From: Citrus sinensis
Lineage: Eukaryota; Streptophyta; Magnoliopsida; Sapindales; Rutaceae
Assembly: GCF_022201045.2 (NCBI RefSeq)
Contig: NC_068564.1
Location: 25,945,001-26,009,000, forward strand
DNA length: 64,000 bases
Direction of reading: 5' to 3'
The notes beneath the pieces were generated by a model. It was not told the origin of the DNA, made no database searches, and saw only the letters and a program-made list of their open reading frames with translations. Below, one piece after another: positions 22,822 to 35,838 of the stretch (position 1 is its first letter; the number at the start of each line of letters is the position of its first letter). A program made the translations under genes and the position numbers.

Positions 22822-25800
22822 TCAATCTATGGGTTTAAATCCCATTCCCCTCGATGATTTTTCTACTAACTCTCTATTTAACCTTTTGGTTAGTGGATCC
22901 GCAATGTTATCCTTTGACCTCACATAGTCAATAGAAATAACTCTAGTAAAAATAAGTTGTCTAATGGTATTATGTCTACGACGTATGTGTCTAGACTTAC
23001 CATTATACATATTGCTTTGTGCCTTACCGATAGCTGATTGACTATTGCAATGTATACAAATTGTAGGCACATGCTTTGGCCACTTTGGAATACCTTCTAA
23101 AAAATTGCGTAGCCATTCTGCTTCTTCGTCACATTTATTTGATGCAATGAATTCAGATTCCATTGTAGATCTAGTAATTACTGTCTGTTTAGAAGATCTA
23201 ATGCACCTGCTAGTGTAAACACATAGCCACTAGTAGATTTTGAATCTTTTACATCAGATATCCAGTTAGCATCACTAAATCCTTCTAATACTTCTGGATA
23301 CCTAGTATAGTGTAGTCCATAATTACGAGTGTATCGAAGATACCTAAGCACTTTTACGATAGCTTTCCAGTGATCAATTCCTAGATTACTCGTATATCTA
23401 CTAAGTTTACTTACCGTATAGGCTAGATCTGGTCTGGTACAACTTGTTAAGTACATCAGACTGCCTATTATTCTAGCATATTTTACTTGAAAAATACCCT
23501 CTCCTTTGTTTTTCGATAGATAGATACTAGTATCTAATGGAGTTTTAGACATAGTATTATCATCTTTATTAAATTTTCTAAGAATTTTATCTACATAATG
23601 AGTTTGACTTAAAATATGTCTATTAGAAGCCCTTGAGATTTTAATTCCCAAAATGACATCTGCAAGACCCATGTCTTTCATGTCAAACTTAGACTTCAAC
23701 ATATTCTTGGTAGATTTAATCATGTCATCATCACTCCCAACAATGAGCATGTCATCAACATATAAACATAAAATGACATAGCAATTTTCTGTTTCTTTGA
23801 CGTAAACACATTTGTCACACTCGTTAATCTTAAAGCCACTTGTGATCATTGTATGATCAAATTTGTCATGCCACTGTTTCGGTGCTTGTTTCAAGCCATA
23901 TAATGACTTTACTAATTTACAAACTTTCTTTTCTTGTCCTGGAGCTATAAAACCTTCAGGTTGCTCCATGTACATTTCTTCATCTAAATCTCCATTTAAA
24001 AAAGTCGTCTTTACATCCATTTGATGTATCTTGAGATTGCGTAAAGCTACAATTACTATTATCATCCGAATGGAATTTATTCTCGTAACAGGAGAATAAG
24101 TATCAAAGTAATCAAGGCCTTCTCGTTGCCTATAAACTTTAATTACAAGCCTAGCCTTGTACTTATTGATTGATCTATCGGCTTTCATTTTCCTTTTGAA
24201 AATCTACTTATACCCAAAGGTTTACATCCTAGAGGAAGATCTACTATCTCCCAAGTATGATTTTGTAAAATTGATTCAACTTCATTGTTAATGGCTTCTT
24301 TCCATAAAGTGCCTTCAGCTGAAGTTACAGCCTCTTTGAAACTTTGAGGTTCACTTTCTAGTAAATACGTCAGAAAATCTGGACCAAAAGACTTTTCTAT
24401 TCTAGCTCTTTTGCTACGTCTGACCACAATTTCTGTTTCTTCTTCTTCTGATGCTTCATCATTTTCTTCATTTTCAATTGTTGTTTCATGAAATTTTCGC
24501 AATTCTCTCGATTCCACTCTAGAATTGCAAGGAAACACATGTTCGAAAAATGATGCATTTCTTGATTCTATTATGTGGACATCTGGAACTTTAGACTCAT
24601 GCACTAAAAATCGATAAGCACTACTGTTTTGTGCATAACCAATGAAAATGCAGTCAACAGTTTTTTGTCCTATTTTTACTTTTTTATTTGAAGGAACCAC
24701 TACTTTAGCAAGACACCCCCACACTCGTAAGAATTTATATGAAGGTGTTCTACCTTTCCATAGCTCATATGGAGTTTTATCTTCTTGCTTTCGGGATATC
24801 TTATTTAACAAATAATTAGCTGACAAAACTGCTTCTCCCCACATATTCTGGGGTAACCCAGAACTTATCAACATTGCATTCATCATTTCCTTTAAAGTTC
24901 GATTCTTTCGTTTTGCAATCCCATTAGATTGAGGTGAATATGGAGTCGTGACTTGATGTATGATTTCACTTTGTTCACATAGTGACATAAACGGACCAAC
25001 ATACTCACCACCACGGTCACTCCTTAATTATTTTATTTTTCTATTAAGTTGATTCTCAACTTCATTTTTGTAGAGAATAAACTTTTCCAAAGCTTCATCT
25101 TTGCTTTTCAATAAATATACATAGCAATATTTTGTGCAATCATCTATAAAGGTAATAAAATATTTATTACCACCTCTTGTTTGAATAGATTTAAAATCAC
25201 AAATATCACTATGTATTAAATCAAGTGGTTCGGTGTTTCTTTTAATTATTTAGAAAGATGACCTAGTTAGTTTTGCCTTAACACAAGTTTCACACTTATG
25301 TTTCAAATTAATTTGGAAATTAGGAATATGCTTCATGTTAATTAATTTACGCAAAGAATTAAAATTAACGTGTCCTAATCTACCATGCCAAAGATTAGAA
25401 GACTCAAGCAAATAAGCAGAAGAACTAGCTTTATTATTAATTGTTGGTTTCAGAGTCATTACATTGAGCTTAAATAGCCCATCATTAACATAACCCTTTC
25501 CCACATACATCCCATTTTTTTGACAAAACTACCCTATCTGACTTAAACACCATTCGAAAACTATGTTTGTTCAGCAGCGATCCAGACACCAAGTTCTTCC
25601 GAATTTCTGACACATAAAGCACATCGTTCAGAGTCAGTTCTTTCTCAAACGCCATCTTCAAAATCACCTTCCCTTGACCCTCAATCTTAGACGTAGCCGA
25701 ATTCTCCATGAATAGCTTCTCTCCATTGCTAATTGCTTCAAATGAAGTGAACAACCCTTTGTCCGAGCAAACATGTCTAGTTGCTCCCGTATCAATCCAC

Positions 25801-25844
25801 CATTCTCTCGGATTAGAGCCAACCAAATTCACTTCTGAAACCAC
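22822..25844 (-). pseudogene. Copia pol remnant: protease, integrase, reverse transcriptase, RNase H
   Basis: Read from 25844 leftwards. Protease with WWIDTGATRHVC (D at about 25793). GAG-pre-integrase HHCC finger around LWHGRLGHVNF and CETCVKAK (about 25400-25260). Integrase core with TPYSPQSNGIAKRKNRTL (about 24950). Reverse transcriptase 24188-23178 with [24 protein letters not shown] and the catalytic YVDD (about 23760-23751). RNase H with SKSTSGYVF (about 23230) and the tail to 22822 (SRHIRRRHNTIRQLI). Frames change or stop near 25510, 25250, 25000, 24186 and 23170. The function would be cDNA synthesis and integration; the frame breaks make it defective. Confidence 0.93.
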
Positions 25845-25855
25845 TGCAGAGAGGT

Positions 25856-26766
25856 TTATGTCTGAAACATGTTAAGTGATGCTTTCCACCATATTCGCCT
25901 CTCGCTTCTTTTTAGGCAACCTGCAATCCAAAGCCTTGTGACACATCTTATCACAATTAAAACATTTTCCTTGAAATTTAGTTTGCTTCTTGGAAATTCC
26001 TCCTTTCGGACCCAATTTTTATTTTTATTTTTAGGTCCATGTTCAACAAAATTTGCCTTTGCCATAGAAATAGCCTCTATTCTTTTTGCATTTCTGTTAT
26101 CTTCCTTAATTCTGAGCTTAACAACCAGCCCTTCAATATTCATCTCCTTTCATTTATGCTTCAAATAACTCTTGAAAGCTTTCCAAGCAGGAGGTAATTT
26201 TTCAATAATTGTGGCCACTTGAAAAGTTTCACTTAGATGCATCCCTTCTGCAAGGATTTCAGATAATATAATTTGAAGCTCTTGTACTTGACTTATTACA
26301 GTTTTAGAATCCACCATTTTATAATCTAGGAAGCGACCAACAACAAACTTTTTGGTACCCGCATCCTCAATTTTATATTTCTGGTCTAAAGACTCTCATA
26401 GCTTCTTGGTTGTTTTCTTTCCTATGTATACGTTATGTAAGGAATCACTAAGGTCATTCATTACATAATTTTTACACAAAAAATTTGAATGATGCCATGC
26501 ATCAATTGCACTTGCAACTTGAATATCTGTTTCACCCTCTTTGGTTTAGGAGCATCCTCGGTCAAGAACCTCGCAAGGTTCAACGTGGTCAAGTAAAAGA
26601 ACATCTTTTGCTGCCAACGGTTGAAATTCTGGCCATTGAATTTTTCTGGTCTTTCCGCATGATTGACAGGAATTGCCACAGAGGCTGGTTCCTTCACAAT
26701 AGATGGTGCAGTAACAGAGGATGAAACAGGGACATACGGAACATCATCAACGGTTTCAGTTGTCAT
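25856..26766 (-). pseudogene. Copia gag remnant of the nested element
   Basis: The likely gag start is ATG at 26766 (MTTETVDDVPYVPVSSS), only 30 bases inside the 5' LTR. It has the Copia gag hallmark PEKFNGQNFNRWQQKMFFYL (UBN2-type gag). After frame breaks, a CCHC zinc knuckle appears at about 25980-25940 (C-x2-C-x4-H-x4-C within CFNCDKMCHKALDC). The capsid-like protein would package element RNA. Several frameshifts and stops occur (near 26520, 26150 and 25850). Confidence 0.85.
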
Positions 26767-26796
26767 CTCAATGATAGTTAAGTTATGTTTTAAGAT

Positions 26797-27721
26797 TGTA
26801 AGAATAAAAAACATAGTGAGATAACAATTTTAATAGTAGCTAATTTAAACAACAATGTAAACCAGCAATCAAAAACAACAAATGAATAACAGAAGAGAAA
26901 GGAAACTAAAACAGAATATGAACCCGAGGCCTGCACAGGGCAATTTCCTTAAAACAGATTTACCACCTCTTAGAGTGCTTTAGGTGGTCTGCTGATATCT
27001 GTTTCCCAGGATACAACGGGCACGAACTTCCGGCCAAGCACAGCTAAAAAACAGAAGAGGAGATGCCTTTTTATAGTCATGTGAGGAGGTAATAGCTACT
27101 TTGTATTGAATTTCCGAATTCAATATGTTTTATTTAATTGTTATAACAGCCAAATCAATTCAATGAATTTATTTCAAAATTGAATTAAAAAAAACGTGAA
27201 TTATATAACAACTAAAAAATAATTGTTGAAGCTGTTACAAATCCTTTGAATTTAAAACGTGAAACTGTTACAATAAAAAATTCAAAAGGAAATTAAAAAC
27301 GTGCCAAGCTTGCATGGATGATTTTGGGCTGACATTCGCGTACGCAGGACGCGCGGGCGCACACGAGTTCAACCAAATCAGTCTTGGATTTGCACCCCCC
27401 CGCGCACGCGCGTGTGGAGAGAGCCTCTATCCTTATAATTCTTACTCATGCATGGTTAAGTGTTTATATATAAACACTATCCCTATGCTTCTTTTTCCCA
27501 TGTGGGATAAGGCTCATTTCCTTTCAAATTTCCAACTTTAAGGGTGAACTTTAAGAGACAATTTCTCATTCACTCAAGCACCATTTTGAGAAAATAAGAT
27601 TATACTTTTGAAGTATCAACGGAGTAGAATCCGAACCTCACAAGATTTTCCACTTTCGTTAAGTGGGGCCCACTCAAAATGTGCCATCAAAATAGCATAT
27701 ATACATGTTATTTTTTCAACA
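26797..27721 (-). repeat. 5' LTR of the nested Copia (925 bp)
   Basis: Right-hand LTR with the same TGTAAGAATAA / TTTTTTCAACA ends. It is the 5' LTR because gag begins next to it. Shorter than its partner by one internal deletion (about 115 bp). Other differences between the LTRs are few, so insertion is relatively recent compared with the host element. Confidence 0.92.
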
Positions 27722-27726
27722 GCTCC

Positions 27727-28911
27727 ATCGTAGAATTCATCATTGTCAACTATTTTGGAGTATTTTCTAGCTTCCCCGAAATTGCCTTCAATTTTTCTTC
27801 TTTTTCAAGAATAGTGGTTTGAAAATTGATTGTCTTACTTTCAAACATTAGCTTTTGATAAAATAAAAAAAAATCTAATAATTGAGCTTCATTTCTTGCA
27901 TTTTTTTTATTCATTTTTATCCATTTTGAATACATGTTGGTCATATGCTTCACTCATAGTTCTAGCCATGGAATTAATATCATGACTACTTTCAGCTTCT
28001 GAATTAGATTATTGATCACTCGACTTAATACTTGAAGTTTTAACATTATTATGAGTGAAGAATCCGTAAATCACAAGGAGGAGAAACATCTCTTGATTTT
28101 CATCTTTAATCATCAGAATCTTCAAGTTTTAACTTTTTATCATGAACAATAAATCTGCCAATAATATCCTCATCATTAATGCCCAACTCATTGTTATCAC
28201 TCTGGTTGTTTGGATTTTCTTTCTTTTTTTTTTAAAGATGTAATTAGGATATTGAGCTTGAATATGACTAAAACCATCGTAAACCCCACATCAAATACTT
28301 TATTCTATATTAGTTTCAAACAAATTAGAATTGGAAGAATATTTACCCTTTGTGCAGGTTGCAGCTGCAATGAGAATTTCTTCATCTTATTGCTTCCAGA
28401 ATTTCCTCAAGTTAAATTTTGAACCTTCTTGGTGATTATGGCTAGAGATCTTTGCAAAATCTTTAACTTCATTATCAGTGTCTTCAGCTTCATCATCATC
28501 ATTCTCTAAATTTGGCATCTTAACTTGAAAAAGCAATATATTTTTCTTTCTTCTTCTTTAAATGATTAGTCTTAAAAGTTTGACGTTTGGTAATCATCAT
28601 TTTTTGTCATGGTGCTAGTATCACAATATTCTTCAATAGCTGTAACTTTAATAAGAAATCCATCCAATAAAAATCTAAAAATTTTCTAACTAATTCTTCC
28701 TCATAAATTCTTTTACCAAGAGAATATGAAGTATTAGTAATCTTAAGAAGTTTAGCATTAAATTCAGCAATTTCTTCATGTTCATGCATCTTAATATTCA
28801 CAAATTTAGTTGCAAGTTTTTAAAGTTTAGAACATTTTACTAAATGGTCTCCTTCATGAGTATCTTGAAAATGTCCCAAACTTCCTTGGCAATTGTACAT
28901 GTAAAGTTTAA
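27727..28911 (-). pseudogene. Older Copia element, gag C-terminal part
   Basis: Minus-strand pieces follow the usual coiled-coil rich gag tail of this Copia family: a stretch with EKEEKLKAISGKLENTPK (about 27760), a lysine-rich segment around 28210, then the UBN2 part EHEEIAEFNAKLLKITNTSYSLGKR and EEELVRKFL (about 28780-28680) up to the MITE at 28912. Stops and frameshifts abound. The reading continues on the other side of the nested Copia at 21143. Confidence 0.8.
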
Positions 28912-29851
28912 GGGCCGGTTTGGGATTGCAGTTGTTGATTAAATCAGCTGCTTCTACTGTGCAGATGCTATAAGCAGTTGATTAAAAAAGTAGTTTTTTT
29001 GCTTGACAAACTGTATTGTTGAGGTTGCTGTGAGTTTGAAAAGCAATGTATATGCATTTGATAAATTTTATTACAAACGTATTATTTTATCATATAATGA
29101 CCAAAATAGACATAAGTTTAAATTATTATTTTTAAATATGTTCAATAATGTTTAGACATGCCCTTTTTTATTAAAAGATGTAAAATTATATTAAGTTAAA
29201 AAAACTTAATGATTTGTTACATAAAATATGATAAAAATTCATACTAATATATAGTTCATATAAAATAAAAAAGTAATATACATTACTTCCACATTAAACT
29301 TGTTGCAATAAACACCGTGAATATAGAAAAAATAAAAATAGATTGAATGTTAAAAGCCATGGTTATGAAATTGACTTTTAAAGCTATGGTTAATTTTCAT
29401 GTGAAATTGTTCATAATTAAAAAATAATTATTATTATATGCAAGTCTTTTTTAATCTTATAATAGAAAATACAAGTATAATATAAAAAATATGAACTTAC
29501 TATATCAAAACTTTGATATTAGAGAGAATATATAGTAGTTATAGTGGTAATTTGATTGTGGTGGTAATATCATATCTAATGACTTATATATTAGAGTGTA
29601 TGGAGAAATATGACATAATTATTTTTGTTAGAATATTAATTAAGCTTATAATAGGAACTCTAAAAAGATATGGTAACTTGTTTAATAAACTGCTTATAAA
29701 AAGTAACATTCCACCTACTTTTAAAAGATATTGTCAAAACAGAGAAAATTATAAAATAAGCAGTTTTTTAAAAAATTTACCAAACACTATTTTGTCACAG
29801 ATTATGAAATAAACAGTTTATTGAGTTTCAACCTCAATCCCAAACGGGGCC
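28912..29851. mobile_element. Harbinger/Tourist-type MITE inside the older Copia gag (940 bp)
   Basis: The left end GGGCCGGTTTGGGATTGCAG and rc right end AGGCCCCGTTTGGGATTGAG form a clear inverted repeat. TAA flanks both sides (28909-28911 and 29852-29854). Joining the flanks restores the gag reading INQYDL...TIAKEVWDIF, so the empty site is evident. It contains a 99-codon frame at 29513-29812 with no recognised family and no transposase motif, so it is non-autonomous. Confidence 0.88.
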
Positions 29852-29854
29852 TAA

Positions 29855-30194
29855 ATCATATTGATTGATGTCAATTCCATTGACAATATCATTGAGGGCC
29901 TTGGAATTAAAGCCAAATTCTTGAATTTCAGCAATAGAAAATTCATTGACCAGTTTAAAAATTATTCTTCCATCTAGATCAGACATGGTGGACAAAGTAT
30001 AGCCTTTTCTTACACATTCCATAATTCTATTCAATGGATTCGATAAAAGTAGTCATATTTTGCATCCATTATGAATATTTGGTACCATCAAGTAATGATA
30101 GATGAGCAGTAAATCCTCCTTCTCTCTGCAAATCCATGCCTACAAAAATAGATCAAGATCCTAAAATCTCACCAACAAGCTATTAGTGATACTA
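29855..30194 (-). pseudogene. Older Copia element, gag N-terminal part
   Basis: Minus-strand frames hold the UBN2-type gag start: MDAKYDYF, then WNVxxKGYTL, MSDLDGRIIFKLVNEFS, IAEIQEFGFNSKALNDIVNG and IDINQYDL, running into the MITE. This family motif order is well known from plant Copia gag proteins. Several stops are present upstream. Confidence 0.85.
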
Positions 30195-30205
30195 CTCTGA
30201 TATCA
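30195..30205 (-). other. Primer-binding site of the older Copia
   Basis: Minus strand TGATATCAGAG, one mismatch from the tRNA-Met-complementary TGGTATCAGAG, two bases inside the LTR end at 30208. It fixes the orientation: the LTR to its right is the 5' LTR. Confidence 0.75.
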
Positions 30206-30207
30206 CT

Positions 30208-31201
30208 TGTTAAAAATTTAGATCTATTTAAAAAAGTGTACGCAAAATAAAAAAATAGATAAATTAATTCCCTAATTAATCCTGAAAATGTTGTTCACCA
30301 ATTACTATTCATGCGAGTTACTGTCATGGATATTGTTCATTGTACTATTCATCATAACTACTCACTGCAACATTCACATTTACTATTCATTTATCATAAA
30401 TATGCTAAAAACAGTAACTATAGAAAGTAAAGCACACAAAAAACTTTTATATGATTCGGATCACAATCCTATTTTCATCAGGCCACGCCCAGACAATAAG
30501 CTATTTCACTAAGTAATGAAAAGATTATAACATATTGGATTCTTAGATAATTTCAAACACCCTCTTACTCTTGCCGCCACCTCATTGTATCTAACTTAGT
30601 CAACCTTACTTAGCAAGAACCCCTCATCTTTAATTATGTTTGCTATTTTCCTTGAGATCCCTACAACACAACAAATGACCTCCTCGTCCCAAAGAGACCA
30701 AAGTAAATATATATAAAAAAAATGTCTAGTGAAAGACTTAATATGATAAAGGCTTGATGACGAAGACCAAAACGTCATCGAGATATGCAATATCATATTA
30801 GCCAAATGGGTTTCTTCTCGTTCTCTACGTTAACTGCTTCTCTGATATAAAATACAAGATATCTTATTCACATTCTTCAAAGCATGAAATACTTGTCTTT
30901 ATACAAGAGTAGTATTTCACGCAAACCCTAGTAAAGGAATATTAATATATACTTCCGTGTACTTGATATACTTACCAATGTAGTCATCTTTATTTGAAAC
31001 TCTTTGATATGTTATCCTCCTTACATGCCACCTTGGTTCTTTTATGCCTCTAAAAATATTCTCCCATATTTCTCGTAATCTAATCTTAATTGATTCCCAA
31101 GGCTAGATAAATCACTAATAAAATAAAACAAATATCTAATGAAAGAAATAAATAAATTATTATATTACTGACACAATGATGCTAATAATAAAAACATAAC
31201 A
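30208..31201 (-). repeat. 5' LTR of the older Copia (994 bp)
   Basis: TGTTAAAAATTTAG to AAAACATAACA on the plus strand, with a primer-binding site at its left. It shares sequence over nearly its full length with the LTR at 3284-4318, including the AATATTAAT- and TTTGATATG-containing blocks. The 3' LTR of this element is not in the window next to the truncated body. Confidence 0.8.
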
Positions 31202-32770
31202 CTCCTTTAATCTAATCTTTCTTAATGTATATATGAGATTTTAATACGTATCATTGAAGTAATTTTATGATCAAAATTTAATTTACAATTAACTACTATT
31301 AACTTTATTTCTTTAGTACTTTTTAAATTTTCTCTATTTCTTTTTATCACTTTCTCCAAATCTTAATTACCTGTCTCTAAAATTACCTATCTCTAAAAGA
31401 TAAATTGTGTTTATTAAGAAAAGCCATAGAGTAAATTAAGTCTTGACAATAGAATTACTTAAATGACACGTGTTAATATCTCATACAAACATTAATAAAG
31501 ATTAGATCAAGAGAGAATCTAAATCAAATTATAAAACCCTAACAAAGGGCAATTTCTATTTGCTTTTAATTTTAATTTAAGGCTCAAGTTAAGAGATGCA
31601 AGAGATTTTTAACTATGGGCAAAGAATTAGCGATGAAGTCTAATCCTTATCTTGTTAGGGTTATTGCATTTACTAATAAATTAATGCATAATGTTGAATG
31701 CAAGTTAAACTAGAAAAATAAAAATAAAAGGATGCAGGTGTGTGTAAATAATTGGTGTCCTAAAAAGAAAGTTACAAAGTTATTTTACTGTGTTTTAACC
31801 TAAAATATAGAGCACTCTAAACAAGAAAAATAAACTTTCCTCATAACTAAAAATAACAATTAAAAAACTAAGAGTCACGTAAATATATGAGAATTAAAAT
31901 GAGCAAAAATAAAAATTAACCCAAATAAAAAGAAAGGAAATAAAAGTAAAACTAGTGAACTGGAAGACATATAAACAAAATAATAAGAATAATAATAAGA
32001 ATAATAATAATAATAATAATAAGAAGAAGAAGAAATGAAAAGTCTATGAAATCACATAACTCGCAAATTTTCACATGTAGATTTCATGCAACCCACTTCA
32101 CATGCAATCAGATAAAAATAATTAAATCTAAAGTAAATAAGATTAATTTTATTTCAAGAGCAAGTTTTAAAGCAAAAGTACTAAAGATTTCATGTCAATT
32201 ACATGTACTGTTAACAAAAATCGATTGCAACTATTTTTTTAAAGATAAAATAAAATGAAAGACAGTCTGTTTTGTTTCGATTTTGGTTTAGCTCAAAATG
32301 ATATGAGAGCTTCTATGCAAAATGTGGTTCTTTGGTGAAGATGGAGACTAGGTTGTCTGGAGACAGTTTTTTGGGATGGTGATGGCTGAGACAAATCTGA
32401 AATCGTAACAAACAGCCGTTAGAGGCGGTGTTGGTGGTAGTTGGTGATAGCACTCTGACGGTCAAGTCAATGGGAGGTTGAAGGAGGTGATGGGTTTCCA
32501 AGAAACTCTAGTATAGAAAAAAGGTTGAGTGTTTTGTGAATGAATGACTTTAGTCCCTTGTGAAACCAACTTGACCTTCCTGACCTTTTAAGATGAATTG
32601 CCCTTAAGGGCGTCTTTGTGTCCTTTTAGACACACTTGGTGGGCTGCTACTAGTGGTTTCCCTTCTTAAGGGTAATTTGGTCTCTTTTAGAGAGGCTTTT
32701 AAGCAGCATGTCTTTAACTCTAATTGCCCCATTTTAAATATATCAATTGGGTTGAAAAGCACCTAATTTC
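31202..32770. other. AT-rich non-coding stretch
   Basis: No gene recognised. It contains a short AAT/AAG microsatellite (31982-32036). A 62-codon minus frame at 32313-32501 (METHHLLQPP...) has no family resemblance that I can see. Confidence 0.35.
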
Positions 32771-32776
32771 GCTGGA

Positions 32777-33390
32777 TATGATGCATGTGGCTTTGTCTGT
32801 GGTCCCCCTTTCTCGATTTGATTTTAGAGGCTTGTAAAAAGTTATTCTAGAGACAGTCTAGATATTGTGTTGTAATGACGTGTCTTGTTATGGTTGGCGA
32901 AGTTTTCTCTATTATGTGGTCTCTGGCTGACATGTGGCAATGCGGGTATAATGGAGGTGACGCTTTCAATTATCATCAAATGATTTGGATGGTTGATGCT
33001 AATTCTTTGAAATCTTCCCATTTCATCTTCCCTTCTTAGCTTCCCTTTCATCATTTATCATAGTCCTAGGTCACGCTTTCAATTATGATGCATATGGCTT
33101 TGTCTGTGGTCCCCCTTTCTCGATTTGATTTTAGAGGCTTGTAAAAAGCTATTCTAGAGACGGTCTAGATATTGTGTTGTAATGACGTGTCTTGTTATGG
33201 TTGGCGAAGTTTTCTCTATTATGTGGTCCCTGGCTGACATGTCGCAATGCGGGTATAATGGAGGTGACGCTTTCAATTATCATCAAATGATTTGGATGGT
33301 TAATGCTAATTCTTTGAGATCTTCCCATTTCATCTTCCCTTCTTAGCTTCCCTTTCATCATTTATCATAGTCCTAGGTCACACTTCCCAT
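32777..33390 (+). repeat. Tandem direct duplication, 307-bp unit, two copies
   Basis: GGCTTTGTCTGTGGTCCCC occurs at about 32789 and 33096, exactly 307 bp apart, and the similarity continues to the second TTTATCATAGTCCTAGGTCA near 33380. Only a handful of differences are visible between the copies, so the duplication is young. Each copy has a 70-codon minus frame (MMKGKLRREDEMGR...) that is duplicated with it; I see no evidence that it is a gene. Confidence 0.93.
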
Positions 33391-35690
33391 GTATCATTCC
33401 CTTAATACCTCTACTCTACATTTTACCACCACCACAATCTAAATTATAACTAGTGGAAGAATCAAATCGATTTAGATTAAACTAATGTTTTGTTATTATT
33501 CTCGGTAATAGTGTCAAAAATTTGTGCAAATTTTAATATATCTGCAAGTCCATAGATCAATAGATAGAGACTAATGGTAATAAGATCAATCCCAGAAGAA
33601 TTGACAAAATTGAAAAGCCTAATTAAATCTCAATTAATATTAGTCCTAACCTAGTTGACGAAATTTAGTTTTAAAGAAAATTAAACTAATTTAACTAAGA
33701 GAAGAATTAATACAAGGAAGAATTTAAAAGACAAAGGTTTAGGAGGTTTCAAAATTTACCATGGATCAGCTAAGTAATTATCTATTTATCAATTGATCTC
33801 TAATATTAGAATGACAGCTCGAAGATAATCTATATCACTCTATGAACAATTAAGCCAAGTAATTAAATTTAATATAATTGTTTTCGCTTTAATATATATG
33901 ATTTCTAAATATTATATGTATCTCCTTGAAAAAGAAATAAATAAAATTTCTTAAGCATTCTAAATATCTAATTTTACAAAAAAACAAACGATGAAAGAGA
34001 AAATTAGGCCAATTATCAAGAACAAAATAATCAAAGCTAGCTGGCTTAAGGAAGCCAAGCAAGTTTCCTTATTTCTTAATTCATTCCCGTGCATGCGTAA
34101 GTTAGATTTTCAACCGATTTGACTTTTGATTATTTTGCCTTAAATTCCACGTATAAAATTGGCCCGATTGCCCCCAAAATCAATTAATCTTCCATGCTAT
34201 TTAAATTATTATTATTTATACACTGTTCACTGTTAATCCATAATTCTCAATGAATTCCTTATTCAATAAAATAAATTAAGTAACCAAAAATAACAAATAA
34301 AACTAACTGGCAATATAGAAATAAGGGTAATGTATGTCAAAAACTTGTGCTCATCAACAATTGCACCGTCTCTCATAGTAGTAACTATTGATAGTAATAA
34401 CAAAAAATGGGACGAGGGAAAGTGAAAATAATTCATAAAGTGATATAAACAAGCCATGTTAGCTGGAAACCAGGGTCTTAATTAAAGGACTTCGAAAGAA
34501 TTGAGATCAATACATTTCATACTTCACGTTCACTAAGCTATCAAAACAATCCCAATATTATAGCCCCTGCAACATAATTCAGTACAAACCATTTATGATC
34601 TAAAACCTACATTAATTTGCAATCGTATAATCATAAGGACTCAATCAAATTCTGGTCTAGTACCAATTTCAATATAAGTTATCTATTAATAAAAATTTGA
34701 ACTTCAATTCCATAATAGAGCTTGTCAAAGATTCTCAATGCTAACTTGCAGAATGTATTCAGCTTTACGATCTTTTCTTCCTTTTTTAAAAAAAAATTAA
34801 AAAAATAAAGCACAAAATGACTTTTGCAAAAGAAAATTCCTCTCAGCGTTACATGCTTCATTTGTCCCTAATCATTCACTTTAAGATTTCATTTAGTATT
34901 GAAGTTAGCCAGCTGTACTATTTAAACTATAACACTAAAATATTTGGTTAACATTTACTATTATGACTTAGAAGTTAAAAATAGTTTCTACAAATGAATT
35001 CTTTGAAACGTTACATGTTTCATTTATCCCTAATCATTCACTTTAAAGTCCTGACATTTGATATTGATATTAAGTAGTTGTAACTTTTAAGTTATAATAC
35101 TAAAGTATTTAGTTAATGTATACTTGCTATTGTGACTTGAAAGATAGAGTTAATTTGAGTCGAAACTTGTATAATAAAAACTTATAATATCTTTACTATT
35201 TTATTAAAAATATTATTTAAATTTTATGCTTATTAAATATTGTCAACTTTTATTTATAATTATTATTTTTTTACATCAATTGTGTCTTTAAAGGTACAAC
35301 GCTTTAATATAACGTAGGACCTAAATTAAAATTATCAAAAAATATTAAATGAAAATGAGTATGCATCCAGTTGATCTAGTTGTTTGTTAACTTCCTCATC
35401 CGTAAGCAGCTGATGCAATGTGGCGCCGCAAGTTAATGTTAAAAAGCCCAACATGCTGCAGAAATTTGAATTTTAAAATACAGACAGTTTTTCAATTCAA
35501 CACAATTATTTTTTAAAAATAAAAATAAAAATAAATTTACAGATGGTAAGAAGAATTAAATCAAACGGTTGCCATACGTCCTACGTTGGCCAAGATTGAG
35601 TCATCTGATCCACGACCAACAGGAGCCACTATGAGATCTCTGCAAAGTGAACTAAAAACTGAGTTTGATCATCACCATATACATACATAT
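33391..35690. other. AT-rich intergenic sequence
   Basis: Apart from the dispersed repeat at 34060-34370, nothing is recognisable. Short repeated words near 34850-35110 (CGTTACATG.TTCATTT.TCCCTAATCATTCACTTTA, twice) indicate a local degenerate duplication of about 170 bp. Confidence 0.4.
34060..34370 (+). repeat. Dispersed direct repeat, copy 2
   Basis: Counterpart of 2640-2930. Same landmark order (GTTAGATTTTCAACC, TTATTCAATAAAATAAAT, CTCATCAACAATTGCACC). Non-coding. Confidence 0.55.
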
Positions 35691-35697
35691 ATATAGT

Positions 35698-35838
35698 AGT
35701 TTTCTGGTCATGAATTTTAAAGTGCGGGAAAGTTCGGGAAAACTTTAAAACCACGCGGCTTTAAAGGCTTACAGTTTTAAGCCTTTAAAACCATGTAATT
35801 TTAAAGGTTTTCTGCACTTTAAAATTTCTGACTGGAAC

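Larger units (their letters stand above)
21149..27721 (-). mobile_element. Complete-length nested Copia retrotransposon (6573 bp)
   Basis: Two LTRs (21149-22192 and 26797-27721), a gag-pol body on the minus strand with domain order protease, integrase, reverse transcriptase, RNase H (Copia/Ty1 order), and a perfect 5-bp target duplication GCTCC (21144-21148 and 27722-27726). A polypurine tract (rc TGTGGGGGAT) abuts the left, 3' LTR. It is inserted inside the gag of an older Copia element. The coding region is broken by several frameshifts and stops, so it is not autonomous as read. Confidence 0.95.
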
